Source of the DNA: Gordonia bronchialis DSM 43247
GTDB lineage: Bacteria > Actinomycetota > Actinomycetes > Mycobacteriales > Mycobacteriaceae
Length of the DNA: 64,000 nucleotides
Assembly (NCBI RefSeq): GCF_000024785.1
Contig: NC_013441.1
Location: 62,001 to 126,000 of the forward strand
Direction: 5' to 3'
The notes under the pieces were generated by a model. It was given only the letters and a program-made list of their open reading frames with translations, did no database searches and was not told where the DNA came from. Below, one piece after another: positions 63,411-64,000 of the stretch (positions are counted from its first letter, which is position 1; each line of letters begins with the position of its first letter). The translations under genes and the position numbers were made by a program.

Positions 63411-63836
63411 ATGACCACCGAACAGAATGTTCCTGATCGGGTGGTCGCCACAGACGCCGCCGTGCAGCTCCTGACGAAATTATCGGAGCTGCACGGCGGA
63501 CTCATGATCCACCAATCCGGTGGATGCTGTGACGGCTCGGCCCCCATGTGCTACCCGGTGGGCGAATACCGTGTGGGACAACGTGATGTCCTCGTCGGCG
63601 AGATCGACCTCCCGGAACCGATTCCAGCCGTGCGGGTTTGGATCAACGGAGACCAGTTCGAGCTGTGGAAGCACACCCAGCTGATCCTCGACGTCGTGCA
63701 GGGCCGGGGTGCCGGCTTCAGCCTCGAGGCGCCTGAAGGTGTCCGCTTCCTTTCGCGGGCAAGGGCTTTCAGCGACACCGAGAATGCTGTGCTGGCGGCC
63801 TATCCACCGCTGACCGGAGCCGCTGTCGGGGTGTGA
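63411..63836 (+). CDS. DUF779 protein
   Basis: 141 residues with the DUF779 signature HGGLMIHQSGGCCDGSAPMC near 30-49, whose cysteines could hold a metal, and WINGDQFELWKHTQLILDVV later. AAGAAGAGG precedes the ATG, 18 bases after the aldehyde dehydrogenase stop, so both are in one operon. DUF779 proteins accompany such dehydrogenases and are thought to help in their maturation or aldehyde handling. The reaction is not known. Confidence 0.87.
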   Translation: MTTEQNVPDRVVATDAAVQLLTKLSELHGGLMIHQSGGCCDGSAPMCYPVGEYRVGQRDVLVGEIDLPEPIPAVRVWINGDQFELWKHTQLILDVVQGRGAGFSLEAPEGVRFLSRARAFSDTENAVLAAYPPLTGAAVGV

Positions 63837-63844
63837 AGCGAGAG

Positions 63845-64000
63845 TCAACCCTCGTCGAGCCACCACCCGCGCACCATGCCGGGTGGCCGGCCCGGTTCGA
63901 GGTAGTGCTCGGTGCCGAAGGCGATCGGGAACACCTCGACCGGTAGGGCCAGCAGCTGACGGACGTCGCTCTGACTGGCGTGGCAGGCCAGCGCTTCGCG
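63845..64000 (-). CDS. PIG-L family deacetylase (mycothiol conjugate amidase-like), C-terminal end
   Basis: Only the last 51 residues are inside the window: REALACHASQSDVRQLLALP, VEVFPIAFGTEHYLEPGRPP and GMVRGWWLDEG. The CHASQ segment followed by an aromatic E-H-Y-L strand is typical of the C-terminal part of MshB/Mca-type and other PIG-L deacetylases. The metal-binding N-terminus lies beyond base 64000. The call is tentative as to subfamily. It is convergent with the DUF779 gene, 8 bases away. Confidence 0.55.
   Translation of the reverse strand, partial: REALACHASQSDVRQLLALPVEVFPIAFGTEHYLEPGRPPGMVRGWWLDEG

Overview
The window is GC-rich actinobacterial chromosome with typical high-GC codon use. 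Gene content points to a mycolic-acid bacterium (Mycobacteriales, most like Gordonia or a close relative). The markers are S-(hydroxymethyl)mycothiol dehydrogenase with its metallo-hydrolase partner, a mycothiol-type PIG-L amidase tail, a SigK/RskA locus in the Mycobacterium gene order, a 13E12-type DUF222/HNH protein, several acyl-CoA synthetases and three flavin monooxygenases. The genus is inferred from content only; no rRNA or tRNA gene was found.

Layout. 0-4.7 kb: Ser/Thr kinase start, a frameshifted F420-type nitroreductase-like gene, two FadD-like acyl-CoA ligases and a truncated DUF3556 gene. 4.7-19.3 kb: a patchwork in which several genes are cut and abut other cut genes (DUF3556 twice, the C-terminal and N-terminal parts of a PucR regulator 14 kb apart, a headless oligopeptide ABC ATPase, a small membrane protein). 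Between the cuts lie a DUF222/HNH gene, a methyltransferase, an SDR, a Pro/Gly-rich membrane protein, a DHFR-like reductase, a large LuxR regulator and a Ser/Asp-rich secreted protein. 19.3-28.2 kb: two Baeyer-Villiger-type monooxygenases, a DUF6777 protein, a molybdopterin oxidoreductase and formamidase with an FmdB-like zinc ribbon. 28.2-36.8 kb: fasciclin lipoprotein, membrane sulfite-oxidase-like protein, glutaminase-STAS, DinB, an acetyl-CoA-synthetase-like enzyme with a divergent GAF/LuxR regulator, and two Rho-N proteins. 36.8-45.9 kb: a Fis/AcoR-type activator divergent from a BVMO-esterase-alcohol dehydrogenase cluster, a HATPase-LuxR protein, then mycothiol-dependent formaldehyde detoxification. 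46-56.3 kb: DoxX, SulP transporter, ATP-dependent DNA ligase, and the rskA-sigK-DUF1295-ufaA1-DUF1365-FAD oxidoreductase locus. 56.3-64 kb: inverted repeat arrays, a TIGR03086-like protein, an AraC regulator overlapping a DUF2207 gene, and a GAF regulator with aldehyde dehydrogenase and DUF779.

How the genes work together. The strongest regulatory signal is a shared promoter, [C/T]CATCC-N16-CGAAT, found three times: upstream of the fasciclin lipoprotein, upstream of the divergent membrane molybdo-oxidoreductase, and immediately before the FAD oxidoreductase that heads the sigK locus. This predicts one SigK regulon spread over 27 kb, with a leaderless operon mRNA at the sigK end. The 38-46 kb block reads as ketone to ester to alcohol plus acid, with formaldehyde clean-up beside it. 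A perfect palindrome between the activator and the BVMO is the likely operator.

Caution. At least nine single-base frame disruptions occur in six otherwise well-conserved genes, several of them compatible with homopolymer-length errors, and four gene-in-gene junctions are present. Either the assembly is imperfect (indels and chimeric joins) or the locus is unusually rearranged. Frameshifted genes are listed as pseudogenes with this caveat.
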